From an uncultured Muribaculaceae bacterium (GTDB lineage Bacteria > Bacteroidota > Bacteroidia > Bacteroidales > Muribaculaceae): 64,000 nt of DNA. Of this stretch, positions 42,412 through 51,070 are shown in pieces. The stretch spans positions 1 to 64,000 of the forward strand of contig CAJUCW010000002.1 of the NCBI GenBank assembly GCA_910585275.1. Direction: 5' to 3'. The position numbers and the translations under genes were made by a program. The notes beneath the pieces were generated by a model. That model did not search any database. It was not told the DNA's origin and saw nothing but the letters and a program-made list of their open reading frames with translations. Within the stretch, counting starts at the first letter, position 1. Each line of letters begins with the position of its first letter.

Positions 42412-44355
42412 ATGGACATTACACTTCCAATTCTAATTTTGGCGATTCCGATCACGATGTTCCTCGTCTTAGGAATAGGCGGGGTCAAGATGTCGCACAA
42501 GATGGCGGGCATCCTTGGCATCCTCGGACTCGGCACTACGGCCGTGCTCGCCTATATTGTGGCGTTCACTTATTTCTTCAGTGGCGACGCAAACTTCATT
42601 ATTGACGGCGTTCGCCAGCAGTACCAGGTGTTTGACGTGACCTGGCTTGCGTTCACACAGAAACTTGTAGTCAACATCGGCTTCCTCCTTGACCCCATCT
42701 CGGCAATGATGCTTGTGGTGATCACCACCATCTCCTTCATGGTGCATCTTTACAGCTGGGGATATATGGAAGGCGAACCCGGCTTCCAGAGGTATTATGC
42801 GTTTCTTTCGCTCTTTACTTTCTCGATGCTCGGACTTGTGGTGGCCACCAACATATTCCAGATGTATATTTTCTGGGAGCTTGTGGGTGTGTCATCTTAC
42901 CTTCTCATCGGATTCTTCTATAAACTCCCTTCAGCGGTTTCAGCTTCAAAGAAGGCGTTTATCGTAACCCGATTCGCCGACCTCGGATTCCTGATCGGTA
43001 TCCTTGTGCTTTCGTACTATAGCGACACTTTCAATTTCATCCAGCTCACCTCGAATCCTGAAAGCATATTCAGCAGTTTCGGCGGTGCCACTTTCATGGG
43101 AGCTTCCGCTTTGACCTGGGCTATGGTGCTCATCTTCACCGGAGGTATGGGTAAATCGGCCATGATGCCACTCCACATCTGGCTTCCGGATGCAATGGAA
43201 GGTCCGACGCCTGTTTCCGCTCTTATCCACGCAGCTACGATGGTTGTGGCCGGTGTTTATCTTGTGGCACGTATGTTCCCGCTCTACTGTGTGGTAGATG
43301 CTTCGCTCACGTTTGTGACTTGCGTCGGAGCCATCACGGCTTTCTATGCGGCGGTAGTTGCATGTACGCAGATTGACATCAAGAGGGTGCTCGCATTCTC
43401 CACCATCTCTCAGATTGCGTTTATGATGGTTTCGCTTGGTTGTGCTTACGACCATCCTATCGAGGGCGTACACTATGCCGGCCTGGGATATATGGCAGGT
43501 ATGTTCCACCTCTTCACGCATGCAATGTTTAAGGCCCTTCTCTTCCTTGGAGCGGGCGCCCTTATCCATGCAGTGCATTCCAACAACTACACCGAGATGG
43601 GTGGTCTGAGGAAGTATATGCCTATCACACACTGGACGTTCCTTATCGGCTGTCTTGCCATTGCGGGTATTTTCCCGTTTGCAGGTTTCTTCTCGAAAGA
43701 CGAGATGATTGCAGCGATGTTCAACCGCCATTGGTTCTGGGGCGCATGGATGACGATGGTAGCCGGCCTTACCGCTTTCTATATGTTCCGCCTCTATTTC
43801 ATGATTTTCTGGTGGGAGGAGAATCCTCACTACAAGGAGCACAAACCTCACGATGCCCCTTGGCAGATGTCGGTGCCTCTGATTTTCCTTGCAGCAGTTT
43901 CTTGTGTGGCCGGTTTCATTCCGTTCGGTGAATTTGTAACCTATAACGGCGAGCCTTACCATATTCATATCGAGCCTGCGGTGGCCGCAACGAGCCTTAC
44001 GGTGGCAATTCTTGCGATTGCGCTCGCAACGGTGATGTATCGTAAGAAAAACGACCTTCCCGCGAAAGTCAAGAACATCTGTCCCGGACTGTGGACTGCA
44101 GCCCACCATCGTTTCTATTGGGACGAACTTTATATGTTCATCACCCATAAGATTATCTTCAATATCATTTGCAAGAGCATTGCGTGGTTCGACCGCCATG
44201 TCATTGACGCTACTATGGATGCATTTGCAAAGATTACGCAAAAAACGTCTTACGCCATACGTGGCATGCAGTCGGGAGAAATCCAGACGTATGTGCTCTG
44301 GTATTTTGCCGGTGCCGTTGTGCTTGCCGCCATCACTTGGCTTTGTCTGATTTAA
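42412..44355 (+). CDS. nuoL: NADH-quinone oxidoreductase subunit L
   Basis: The distal antiporter-like proton channel with the long lateral helix. It has 647 residues and about 16 membrane helices. The conserved key residues appear as FWELVGVSSYLLIGF (Glu), GMGKSAMMPLHIWLPDAMEGPTPVSALIHAATMV (Lys and the helix-break Pro) and HLFTHAMFKALLFLGAGALIH. The C-terminal part (about 520-647) forms the lateral helix and the last membrane helix. Confidence 0.97.
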   Translation: MDITLPILILAIPITMFLVLGIGGVKMSHKMAGILGILGLGTTAVLAYIVAFTYFFSGDANFIIDGVRQQYQVFDVTWLAFTQKLVVNIGFLLDPISAMMLVVITTISFMVHLYSWGYMEGEPGFQRYYAFLSLFTFSMLGLVVATNIFQMYIFWELVGVSSYLLIGFFYKLPSAVSASKKAFIVTRFADLGFLIGILVLSYYSDTFNFIQLTSNPESIFSSFGGATFMGASALTWAMVLIFTGGMGKSAMMPLHIWLPDAMEGPTPVSALIHAATMVVAGVYLVARMFPLYCVVDASLTFVTCVGAITAFYAAVVACTQIDIKRVLAFSTISQIAFMMVSLGCAYDHPIEGVHYAGLGYMAGMFHLFTHAMFKALLFLGAGALIHAVHSNNYTEMGGLRKYMPITHWTFLIGCLAIAGIFPFAGFFSKDEMIAAMFNRHWFWGAWMTMVAGLTAFYMFRLYFMIFWWEENPHYKEHKPHDAPWQMSVPLIFLAAVSCVAGFIPFGEFVTYNGEPYHIHIEPAVAATSLTVAILAIALATVMYRKKNDLPAKVKNICPGLWTAAHHRFYWDELYMFITHKIIFNIICKSIAWFDRHVIDATMDAFAKITQKTSYAIRGMQSGEIQTYVLWYFAGAVVLAAITWLCLI

Positions 44356-44387
44356 CATTCATATTGCAACGCGAAATAATTTAGATT

Positions 44388-45905
44388 ATGTTTGGAAATA
44401 TATTAATCTGGTTTGTGATAATCCCCGTCATCATGATGGCAGGTTTGGGTTTATGCCGCAACAGCAGTATGAATGCCATCCGTGCGGTGATGGTGGTTTG
44501 TTCCACAGCCCTCGTCGCTCTTTCAATCTGGCTATGTTGCGATTTTCTTCACCTTCGCGCCATGGGCGTGGAAGATGAAATGCTCTACACCGGAAGCTGG
44601 ATGTGGTATGCTCCGCTTAACATCCATCTTGCCGTAGGTGTTGACGGAATCTCCGTATTGATGCTGATGCTTTCGTCGGTGATTGTGTTTGCCGGCACGT
44701 TCGCATCATGGAAAATCAATCCGCTTCCCAAGAACTTCTTCCTTTGGTTCGCCCTTCTGAGCACCGGAGTTTTCGGCTTCTTCATCTCCATCGACATCTT
44801 CACGATGTTTATGTTCTATGAGGTTGCCCTTATCCCGATGTATCTGCTTATCGGCGTGTGGGGAACCGGACGCAAGGAGTATTCGGCAATGAAACTGACC
44901 CTAATGCTTATGGGTGGTTCCGCCTTCCTGATGCTGGGACTTCTCGGAATCTATTGGCACAGCGCTCCCGAGGGAGGCCAATGCACGTGGAATATCCTTG
45001 AGATTTCTCACAATGCCAATATAGCGGTGGAATGGCAGTATATGCTCTTCTGCTTTACATTTGTAGGTTTCGGTGTGCTCGGCGCCATGTTCCCCTTCCA
45101 CACGTGGAGCCCCGACGGTCATGCCTGTGCGCCTACCGCCGTGTCTATGCTTCACGCCGGCGTGCTTATGAAGCTCGGAGGTTACGGCTGTTTCAGAATC
45201 GCCATCTTCCTGCTTCCGCAGGCTGCCAACGAGCTTGCATGGATTTTCATTATCCTTACCGGCATCAGTATCGTATATGGCGCGTTCTCGGCTTGTGTGC
45301 AGACCGACCTCAAATATATCAATGCATATTCGTCCGTGTCGCACTGTGGCATGGTGCTTTTCGCCATCCTTATGCTTAACACTACAGCGATGACCGGCGC
45401 CATCCTCCAGATGCTCTCCCACGGTTTGATGACTGCCCTTTTCTTTGCCCTCATCGGTATGATTTACGGCAGGACCCACACCCGCGATATCCGCCAGATG
45501 GGCGGCCTCATGAAGATTATGCCTTACCTCGGCGTCTGCTACATGATTGCCGGTTTCGCATCGCTCGGTCTCCCCGGTCTTTCCGGATTCGTAGCCGAGA
45601 TGACCATCTTCTTCGGATCGTTCCAGGACAGCGACCTCTTCCACAGAGTATTTGTGATTGCCGCTACATGCTCCATCGTGATAACCGCAGTCTATATTCT
45701 CCGCGTCGTGGGCAAACTCCTTCTTGGTCCGGTGCAAGACAAGCATCATCTCGAACTGACCGACGCTACTTGGTTCGAACGTCTTTCGACCGTAACACTT
45801 ATTGTCTGCATCGCCGGCATAGGATGTTTCCCGAACTGGATTAACGAAGCCATTCAGTTCAGCTTCAAGCCGATTATCGCCGCCATCCAGGGGGCCGTGC
45901 TCTAA
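44388..45905 (+). CDS. nuoM: NADH-quinone oxidoreductase subunit M
   Basis: An antiporter-like proton channel, 505 residues and 14 membrane helices. Conserved sites: the Glu of MFYEVALIPMYLLIG and the Lys of HAGVLMKLGGYG, with FPFHTWSPDGHACAPTAVS between them. It lies 32 bases after nuoL. Confidence 0.97.
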   Translation: MFGNILIWFVIIPVIMMAGLGLCRNSSMNAIRAVMVVCSTALVALSIWLCCDFLHLRAMGVEDEMLYTGSWMWYAPLNIHLAVGVDGISVLMLMLSSVIVFAGTFASWKINPLPKNFFLWFALLSTGVFGFFISIDIFTMFMFYEVALIPMYLLIGVWGTGRKEYSAMKLTLMLMGGSAFLMLGLLGIYWHSAPEGGQCTWNILEISHNANIAVEWQYMLFCFTFVGFGVLGAMFPFHTWSPDGHACAPTAVSMLHAGVLMKLGGYGCFRIAIFLLPQAANELAWIFIILTGISIVYGAFSACVQTDLKYINAYSSVSHCGMVLFAILMLNTTAMTGAILQMLSHGLMTALFFALIGMIYGRTHTRDIRQMGGLMKIMPYLGVCYMIAGFASLGLPGLSGFVAEMTIFFGSFQDSDLFHRVFVIAATCSIVITAVYILRVVGKLLLGPVQDKHHLELTDATWFERLSTVTLIVCIAGIGCFPNWINEAIQFSFKPIIAAIQGAVL

Positions 45906-45944
45906 CCTAAATGTATTGAATAAATAAAATCAAGCAATCTAACA

Positions 45945-47420
45945 ATGGACTATTCACAATTTGGATCAATGATTCCCGAACTAATCGTTCTCGGAATATT
46001 CATGCTGGTCTTTTTATTCGACACATTTTCGAATGAAAAGGGGAAGCGGATCCTGACCCCGCTGACCACAATCCTTTTCGGACTTGGTACCGTGGCCATC
46101 TGGCTTGTCCCGGCATCGGGCAACGAGGTGTTTGGCGGGATGTATATCAACGACACTGCAACCAACGCCATCAAAGCTATTCTCAATATCGGTGTGTTCA
46201 TCGTGTTCCTTCAGAGCGCAAAGTGGGTGGAGAGCGACGAAGTCGCAATTCGCAAAGGTGAGTTCTACGAACTTATCCTTGTTACGCTTTTCGGTATGTA
46301 TCTGATGGTTTCTGCACGTCATTTCCTTCTCTTCATCATCGGTCTTGAGTCGGCATCGTTGCCACTTGCCGCACTTGTGGCGTTCAACAAGAACCATTAT
46401 GAGAGCCATGAGGCTGCCATCAAGTATATTATGACGGCAGTGTTCTCTTCGGCAATCCTTTTGGTAGGACTCTCGTTCGTATATGCTTTCTCCGGAGGTT
46501 CGCTTTATTTCTCCGACCTTGCTCTTTTCATCGGACAAGGAGAGATGAGCGGTCTGCTTATAGTGGCGTTGGCATTCGTAATCGCCGGCATCGGCTTCAA
46601 GCTTTCGCTCGTTCCCTTCCATCTTTGGACGGCCGACGTTTATCAGGGCGCACCCACTGCCATCACGAGCTATCTTTCGGTTATTTCTAAAGGAGCCGCC
46701 GCTTTCGCATTCTTTGTGATTTTCGTGCAGTGCTTCGGAGCTGTCTATAGCGATGCTTGGGAGTGGATGATGTATGCGGTGATTATCGCCACCATCACAG
46801 TCGGCAACCTTTTTGCAATCCGCCAGAAGAACATGAAGCGATTCATGGCATTCTCTTCGATTTCGCAGGCCGGTTACATTATGTTGGCCGTGATGGCAGC
46901 AAGCGGACTTAGCCTGGCTTCGATGATGTTCTACATCTTCGTGTATATTGTCAGCAACCTTGGTGCGTTTGCAGTTATCAGCACTATCGAGGAGAACACA
47001 GGCAAGATCGGTATGGACGACTACAATGGTCTCCACAAGACCAATCCCTGGCTTTCTTTTGCCATGACATTGGCTATGTTCTCTCTTGCCGGCATTCCTC
47101 CATTTGCAGGCTTCTTCAGCAAGATTCTTATCTTCACTTCGGTGACAGCCACCAATTCCTGGGCTCTTTACATGCTTGTGCTCATTGCTCTTATCAACAC
47201 GATTATCTCTCTCTACTACTATCTGTTGGTAGTGAAGGCAATGTGGATTAGCCCCGAAGAACCTAAAATCGGGACGTTCAGGACCGCTACATGCCAGCGT
47301 GCCGGCCTGTGGCTTTGCGTAGCCGGTATCGTATTCTTCGGATTGGTTTCCAGCATCTATCAGTACTGCTACGACGCCGTCCAGAATTCCCTCGGCTTCC
47401 TCACCTTCTTCAACTTATAA
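45945..47420 (+). CDS. nuoN: NADH-quinone oxidoreductase subunit N
   Basis: An antiporter-like proton channel, 491 residues and 14 membrane helices. It carries GLESASLPLAALVAF, with the Glu of helix 5, and FKLSLVPFHLWTADVYQGAPTAITSYLSVISKGAAAFAF, with the conserved Lys residues; both are typical. It is the last gene of the 18-gene run and is followed by a strong terminator at 47456-47491. Confidence 0.97.
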   Translation: MDYSQFGSMIPELIVLGIFMLVFLFDTFSNEKGKRILTPLTTILFGLGTVAIWLVPASGNEVFGGMYINDTATNAIKAILNIGVFIVFLQSAKWVESDEVAIRKGEFYELILVTLFGMYLMVSARHFLLFIIGLESASLPLAALVAFNKNHYESHEAAIKYIMTAVFSSAILLVGLSFVYAFSGGSLYFSDLALFIGQGEMSGLLIVALAFVIAGIGFKLSLVPFHLWTADVYQGAPTAITSYLSVISKGAAAFAFFVIFVQCFGAVYSDAWEWMMYAVIIATITVGNLFAIRQKNMKRFMAFSSISQAGYIMLAVMAASGLSLASMMFYIFVYIVSNLGAFAVISTIEENTGKIGMDDYNGLHKTNPWLSFAMTLAMFSLAGIPPFAGFFSKILIFTSVTATNSWALYMLVLIALINTIISLYYYLLVVKAMWISPEEPKIGTFRTATCQRAGLWLCVAGIVFFGLVSSIYQYCYDAVQNSLGFLTFFNL

Positions 47421-47455
47421 CAAAAGGAACAATTGATAGAAATTGCTAATTCCTC

Positions 47456-47491
47456 GACCGTGCGGACTTCCAATCCGCACGGTCTTTTTTT
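47456..47491 (+). terminator. Strong terminator of the nuo-atp run
   Basis: GACCGTGCGGA (47456-47466), a 7-base loop, and TCCGCACGGTC (47474-47484), followed by seven T. It lies 35 bases after the nuoN stop and is a textbook intrinsic terminator. No equally strong one occurs anywhere between nuoA and nuoN. Confidence 0.93.
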
Positions 47492-47519
47492 AGCCTTTCA
47501 TAGAAAGAGACACTTAGTT

Positions 47520-47575
47520 CGTTCCTTGAAATTTCGGGGTCGTAGGGGCGGCGAAATTTTAAGGACGCGCTCTTA
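47520..47575. repeat. Dispersed intergenic repeat, copy 2 (inverted-repeat form)
   Basis: CCTTGAAATTTCG (47524-47536) and CGAAATTTTAAGG (47552-47564) are the arms of a near-perfect inverted repeat around GGGTCGTAGGGG. The left arm is the reverse complement of bases 21-49 of the window (28 of 29 identical) and the right arm with CGCGCTCT resembles bases 32-54. It lies directly after the nuoN terminator. Confidence 0.6.
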
Positions 47576-47625
47576 GCGTATAAGGGTTAAGTTAAGATTT
47601 AGTATTGTTTTTTTCGGAAATGATT

Positions 47626-47657
47626 TGCCCTGTCGCGACGAAGGTTGCGACAGGGCA
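47626..47657. repeat. Perfect 11-bp hairpin in the nuoN-downstream gap
   Basis: TGCCCTGTCGC (47626-47636), 10 bases, GCGACAGGGCA (47647-47657). There is only a short TTT behind it on the plus strand. It may be a weak terminator for either side. Confidence 0.5.
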
Positions 47658-47675
47658 TTTGGGAACTGCGGTTTT

Positions 47676-47758
47676 GGATGGAAATACGATTATTTTTGGT
47701 GGGAATGCTATTCTTTGGAGTATGAATATGATTATTTAGGGTATGAATTCGATTTTTT
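47676..47758 (+). repeat. Four degenerate tandem repeats of about 21 bases
   Basis: Units start at 47676, 47698, 47717 and 47739, with the shared pattern GG-tatGAAT-YGATTaTTT (clearest in units 1, 3 and 4; unit 2 is diverged and 19 bases long). They end just before the stop codon of the small barrel gene at 47765. They are not coding in any convincing frame. Confidence 0.5.
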
Positions 47759-47764
47759 GAAGGG

Positions 47765-48277
47765 TCAGAAGTTGTAGCCGATGCCCATGTTTAGGAACCA
47801 ACCGCCGGTGTCGTTCATCAGCGAGTATTTTGCCTGGAAGTTGAGCTTCAACTGGCGGGTGAGATAGACGTCGAAACCGCCACCGAAGTCGAAGCCGCCA
47901 CGTGTGGCGTGGTCGGAATCATCCCAATCGTCGTCGTGATGGTGTTGATAGCTCCAGCTATTGAGGGTGACGCCTGCCAAGGGATATATGTTGAATCCTT
48001 TCGCAAGACGGAACGGGAACTGCATATCGACGCTGCACACAAATGCCGATTTGTGGTCATTGCGGAATACATAGCCGATTTCCGGGGCAATCCTTAAATG
48101 AGGGGCAAATGTGTATTGGAAATAAAGGTCGGCATAGCCGCCTCCGTTGTAGGAAGCATAACCTCCGGCGAAGCCAAGAGTTTTCTCTCCGGTCTGGGCC
48201 ATGGCGGTGGAAGGAAACAATGTTGCTCCAAGAGCAATGGAGAGGGAGATAAGAATGTGTTTAAACGAAATTTTCAT
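47765..48277 (-). CDS. Small outer-membrane beta-barrel protein
   Basis: A 170-residue exported protein. The signal peptide is residues 1-28 (MKISFKHILIS... to AMAQ). Strands such as YADLYFQYTFAPHLRIAPEIGYVF and FRLAKGFNIYPLAGVTL, and a C-terminal strand ending GIGYNF, fit an eight-strand OmpA/OmpX-like barrel. One loop is His/Asp-rich (HHHDDDWDDSDH), a possible metal-binding surface loop. I start at the Met at 48277 because it begins the signal peptide; the 32 upstream codons are AT-rich and not conserved. It is monocistronic; the substrate or role is unknown. Confidence 0.78.
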   Translation of the reverse strand: MKISFKHILISLSIALGATLFPSTAMAQTGEKTLGFAGGYASYNGGGYADLYFQYTFAPHLRIAPEIGYVFRNDHKSAFVCSVDMQFPFRLAKGFNIYPLAGVTLNSWSYQHHHDDDWDDSDHATRGGFDFGGGFDVYLTRQLKLNFQAKYSLMNDTGGWFLNMGIGYNF

Positions 48278-48498
48278 AATCTTTGTAGATATAGAAGGTG
48301 TGGAATTAAAATATATTTGAAAAACATTTAAATTATATAAATAGTTTGAGTAAATTTGTAAAAAAATTAGCATTCATAGATTCGACATCGGTTCTATATT
48401 GGTTATATATATTGGGAATCAATGCTGTAATGAGATTGCGAGGCAGTCAATAATGGTTTGGGAAAGATTGCCCGGGCCTTTGAAAATACGGAATTGTA

Positions 48499-48529
48499 TT
48501 GCCATGGAACCGACTGAATTGTATTTTTG
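48499..48529 (+). promoter_or_regulatory. Promoter of nadE, ending four bases before its start codon
   Basis: TTG (48499-48501), 20 bases, TATTTTTG (48522-48529): a full match to the Bacteroidetes consensus. Transcription would start at about 48533-48536, on or beside the ATG of nadE at 48533. Confidence 0.7.
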
Positions 48530-48532
48530 GAT

Positions 48533-50482
48533 ATGACAAACTATGGATATGTGCGCGTAGGCGCCGGGGTTCCTAATCTGAAAATTGCGGATTTGGAATT
48601 TAACAAAGAGAGGATAATAGAAATGGTCGCCGATGCCTCTGCCAAAGGTGTGCGGATACTCGTCATGCCCGAATTGGGGGTGACGGGCTACACATGCGCT
48701 GATCTGTTTGAACAGCCTCTTCTGCTAAAAAAGGCGGAGGAAACGGTGTTGTCGATAGCTGAGGCAACCGAAGATTTGGAAATCGCCTTTGCGGTGGGAT
48801 GTCCTGTGATTGCTGAAGGGCGCAGATATAATTGCGCCGTGATGATAGCCGGGGGTAAAGTGCTTGGAATAGTGCCTAAAAGCCATATTCCGAACTATGG
48901 CGAGTTTTATGAAAAGCGATGGTTCGAGTCGGGTGCACGGATAAAAGACGACTTCTTGGAATTCGGCGAAAGGTTAGTGTATTTCGGGACGGATTATCTT
49001 TTCGAGGTGTATGGGGTGAAAGTGGGAATTGAAATTTGTGAAGACTTATGGGTGCCTGAGCCTCCAAGTTGCCGGCTTGCAAAAGCTGGCGCCGACATCA
49101 TCCTCAACCTTTCGGCATCAGACGAACTCATCGGGAAGCATGACTATCTTTTGCGACTGATTTCGCAGCAATCGGCTCGATGCCGATGCGCTTACGTCTA
49201 TTCGTCGGCAGGATGGGGGGAATCATCGACCGACCTCGTTTTCGCCGGAAATGCCATCATAGCAGAAGACGGCTCAATCCTTGATTCGGAGAGACGCTTT
49301 TTCATTGAGCCTACGATTTCCATAAAGGATGTGGATATAGAGAAGCTCCGCAACGACCGCACGCGTTTCTCCACATATTATGACGGCTGTGACACCATTC
49401 ATGAAATCCGAATTATCGAACCGTACCTTGAGGTGAAAAATGAAGCCGATTTGAATCCATACGTTGACCCGCTGCCGTTCGTCCCCCACGATGAGGCGAA
49501 ACTCAACGAGCATTGCGAGGAGATAATCAACATACAGGCACGCGGGCTTATGCAACGTCTTAATGCCATTTCATGTAGAAACGCGGTTATCGGTATTTCG
49601 GGAGGACTCGACTCCACGCTTGCATTGCTCGTGACCGTGCGTGCATTCGATCTCCTCAAACTCGACAGGAAAGGGATAATAGGCATTACTATGCCCGGAA
49701 TGGCAACTACATCAAGAACCCATAACAACGCCGTTGGGCTTATGGAGGAACTTGGAGTGACGAGTCTCGAGATTCCTATCGGCAAGGCTGTAGCCCAACA
49801 TTTTTCGGATATCGGGCAAGACCCGGACAAGTACGACGTGACATACGAAAATTCGCAGGCAAGGGAACGCACACAGATTCTGATGGACTATGCTAACAAG
49901 GTAAACGGCATTGTAATCGGCACTGGTGATATGTCGGAGCTTGCATTGGGGTGGTGTACGTATAACGGCGACCATATGTCGATGTATGGCGTAAACGCAT
50001 CGGTGCCGAAGACCCTTGTGAAATATCTTGTAAAATGGTTTTCAACCGAATTCGGCGACAAGGCGTCGAAGATATTGCTCGATATTTTCGACACTCCGAT
50101 CAGCCCGGAACTTGTGCCGTCGGGTAAAGACACCATCGGGCAAAAAACCGAAGACCTCGTAGGCCCCTACGAACTCCACGATTTCTTCATGTATCATCTG
50201 CTCCGCAATTCGTTTGCACCGCGGAAAATATTCTGGCTTTCGCAAAAGGCTTTTGCCGGGAAGTATGACGACGCGACGCTGCTGAAATGGCTCCGTAATT
50301 TCTACAGACGGTTTTTCAACCAGCAATTCAAGCGTTCGTGCATGCCCGACGGGCCGAAAGTGGGAAGCGTATGCCTGTCGCCACGAGGAGACTGGAGAAT
50401 GCCGTCTGACGCATCGTCGGCATTGTGGCTCTCCGAGATTTCGGAACTTGAGAATGATTTTTTAAACAGTAAAGAGAAATGA
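48533..50482 (+). CDS. nadE: Glutamine-dependent NAD+ synthetase
   Basis: Makes NAD+ from nicotinic acid adenine dinucleotide, ATP and glutamine-derived ammonia. The 649 residues are in two domains. The N-terminal nitrilase-type glutaminase has the triad Glu47 (MPELGVTGY), Lys116 (VPKSHIPNYGEFYE) and Cys169 (IEICEDLW). The C-terminal synthetase has the PP-loop SGGLDS near residue 356. The ATG at 48533 gives the N-terminus seen in Bacteroidetes homologues (NYGYVRVGAG); a TTG two codons upstream is within the promoter. It overlaps the next gene by ATGA. Confidence 0.97.
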   Translation: MTNYGYVRVGAGVPNLKIADLEFNKERIIEMVADASAKGVRILVMPELGVTGYTCADLFEQPLLLKKAEETVLSIAEATEDLEIAFAVGCPVIAEGRRYNCAVMIAGGKVLGIVPKSHIPNYGEFYEKRWFESGARIKDDFLEFGERLVYFGTDYLFEVYGVKVGIEICEDLWVPEPPSCRLAKAGADIILNLSASDELIGKHDYLLRLISQQSARCRCAYVYSSAGWGESSTDLVFAGNAIIAEDGSILDSERRFFIEPTISIKDVDIEKLRNDRTRFSTYYDGCDTIHEIRIIEPYLEVKNEADLNPYVDPLPFVPHDEAKLNEHCEEIINIQARGLMQRLNAISCRNAVIGISGGLDSTLALLVTVRAFDLLKLDRKGIIGITMPGMATTSRTHNNAVGLMEELGVTSLEIPIGKAVAQHFSDIGQDPDKYDVTYENSQARERTQILMDYANKVNGIVIGTGDMSELALGWCTYNGDHMSMYGVNASVPKTLVKYLVKWFSTEFGDKASKILLDIFDTPISPELVPSGKDTIGQKTEDLVGPYELHDFFMYHLLRNSFAPRKIFWLSQKAFAGKYDDATLLKWLRNFYRRFFNQQFKRSCMPDGPKVGSVCLSPRGDWRMPSDASSALWLSEISELENDFLNSKEK

Positions 50483-51045
50483 CATTCGAAGAGGATATAA
50501 AAGCAGCAGTGGCCTGCCTGAAAAACGGAGGCATAATCCTTTACCCCACCGACACGATATGGGGTATAGGGTGCGATGCCACCAATGCCGAAGCCGTAAA
50601 GAAGATTTATGACTTGAAGAGGCGAGCCGAAAGCAAGTCGATGCTCGTGCTCGTTGACGGCGAGTCGATGCTCGAACGCACTGTAGATGACATCCCCGAT
50701 GTGGCGTGGCAATTGATAGAGGCTGCCGTCAATCCGTTGACCATAATCTACGACCATCCTAAAGGGATAGCACCGAACCTACTCGCTTCGGACGGTTCGC
50801 TCGGAATCAGAGTGACGAATGAACGATATTCCAACGAACTTTGCCGACGCTTGATAAGGCCTGTCGTATCGACTTCCGCCAATGTAAGCGGCGCGAAAGC
50901 CCCGGCAGTATTTGCCGAAATCAGCGACGTGATAAAAGAGGGAGTTGACTACGTTGCGGAATATCGTCGTGAGGATGAGGGGCAAGCATCTCCAAGCAAC
51001 ATTATCAAGGTTTCCGGGGGAGGGTTGATAAAGGTGATAAGATAA
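50479..51045 (+). CDS. L-threonylcarbamoyladenylate synthase (YrdC/Sua5 family)
   Basis: Makes threonylcarbamoyl-AMP from threonine, bicarbonate and ATP, for the t6A modification of ANN-reading tRNAs. The 188-residue protein is of the single-domain TsaC/YrdC type, with the hallmark YPTDTIWGIGCDA near residue 22, then KRRAESKSMLVLV and STSANVSGAKAP. The start ATG overlaps the nadE stop (ATGA), so the pair is translationally coupled. Genomes may hold a second, longer Sua5, which is why I leave the gene symbol open. Confidence 0.93.
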   Translation: MTFEEDIKAAVACLKNGGIILYPTDTIWGIGCDATNAEAVKKIYDLKRRAESKSMLVLVDGESMLERTVDDIPDVAWQLIEAAVNPLTIIYDHPKGIAPNLLASDGSLGIRVTNERYSNELCRRLIRPVVSTSANVSGAKAPAVFAEISDVIKEGVDYVAEYRREDEGQASPSNIIKVSGGGLIKVIR

Positions 51046-51070
51046 ATCAGTCAAGGCGAATACGGAAAGG

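Noticed and set aside
42946..44358. 470-codon minus-strand open frame opposite nuoL
   Set aside because: A shadow of nuoL: very rich in His, Arg and Glu with no hydrophobic core or motif. The same applies to 44901-45749 (opposite nuoM) and 46014-47036 (opposite nuoN).
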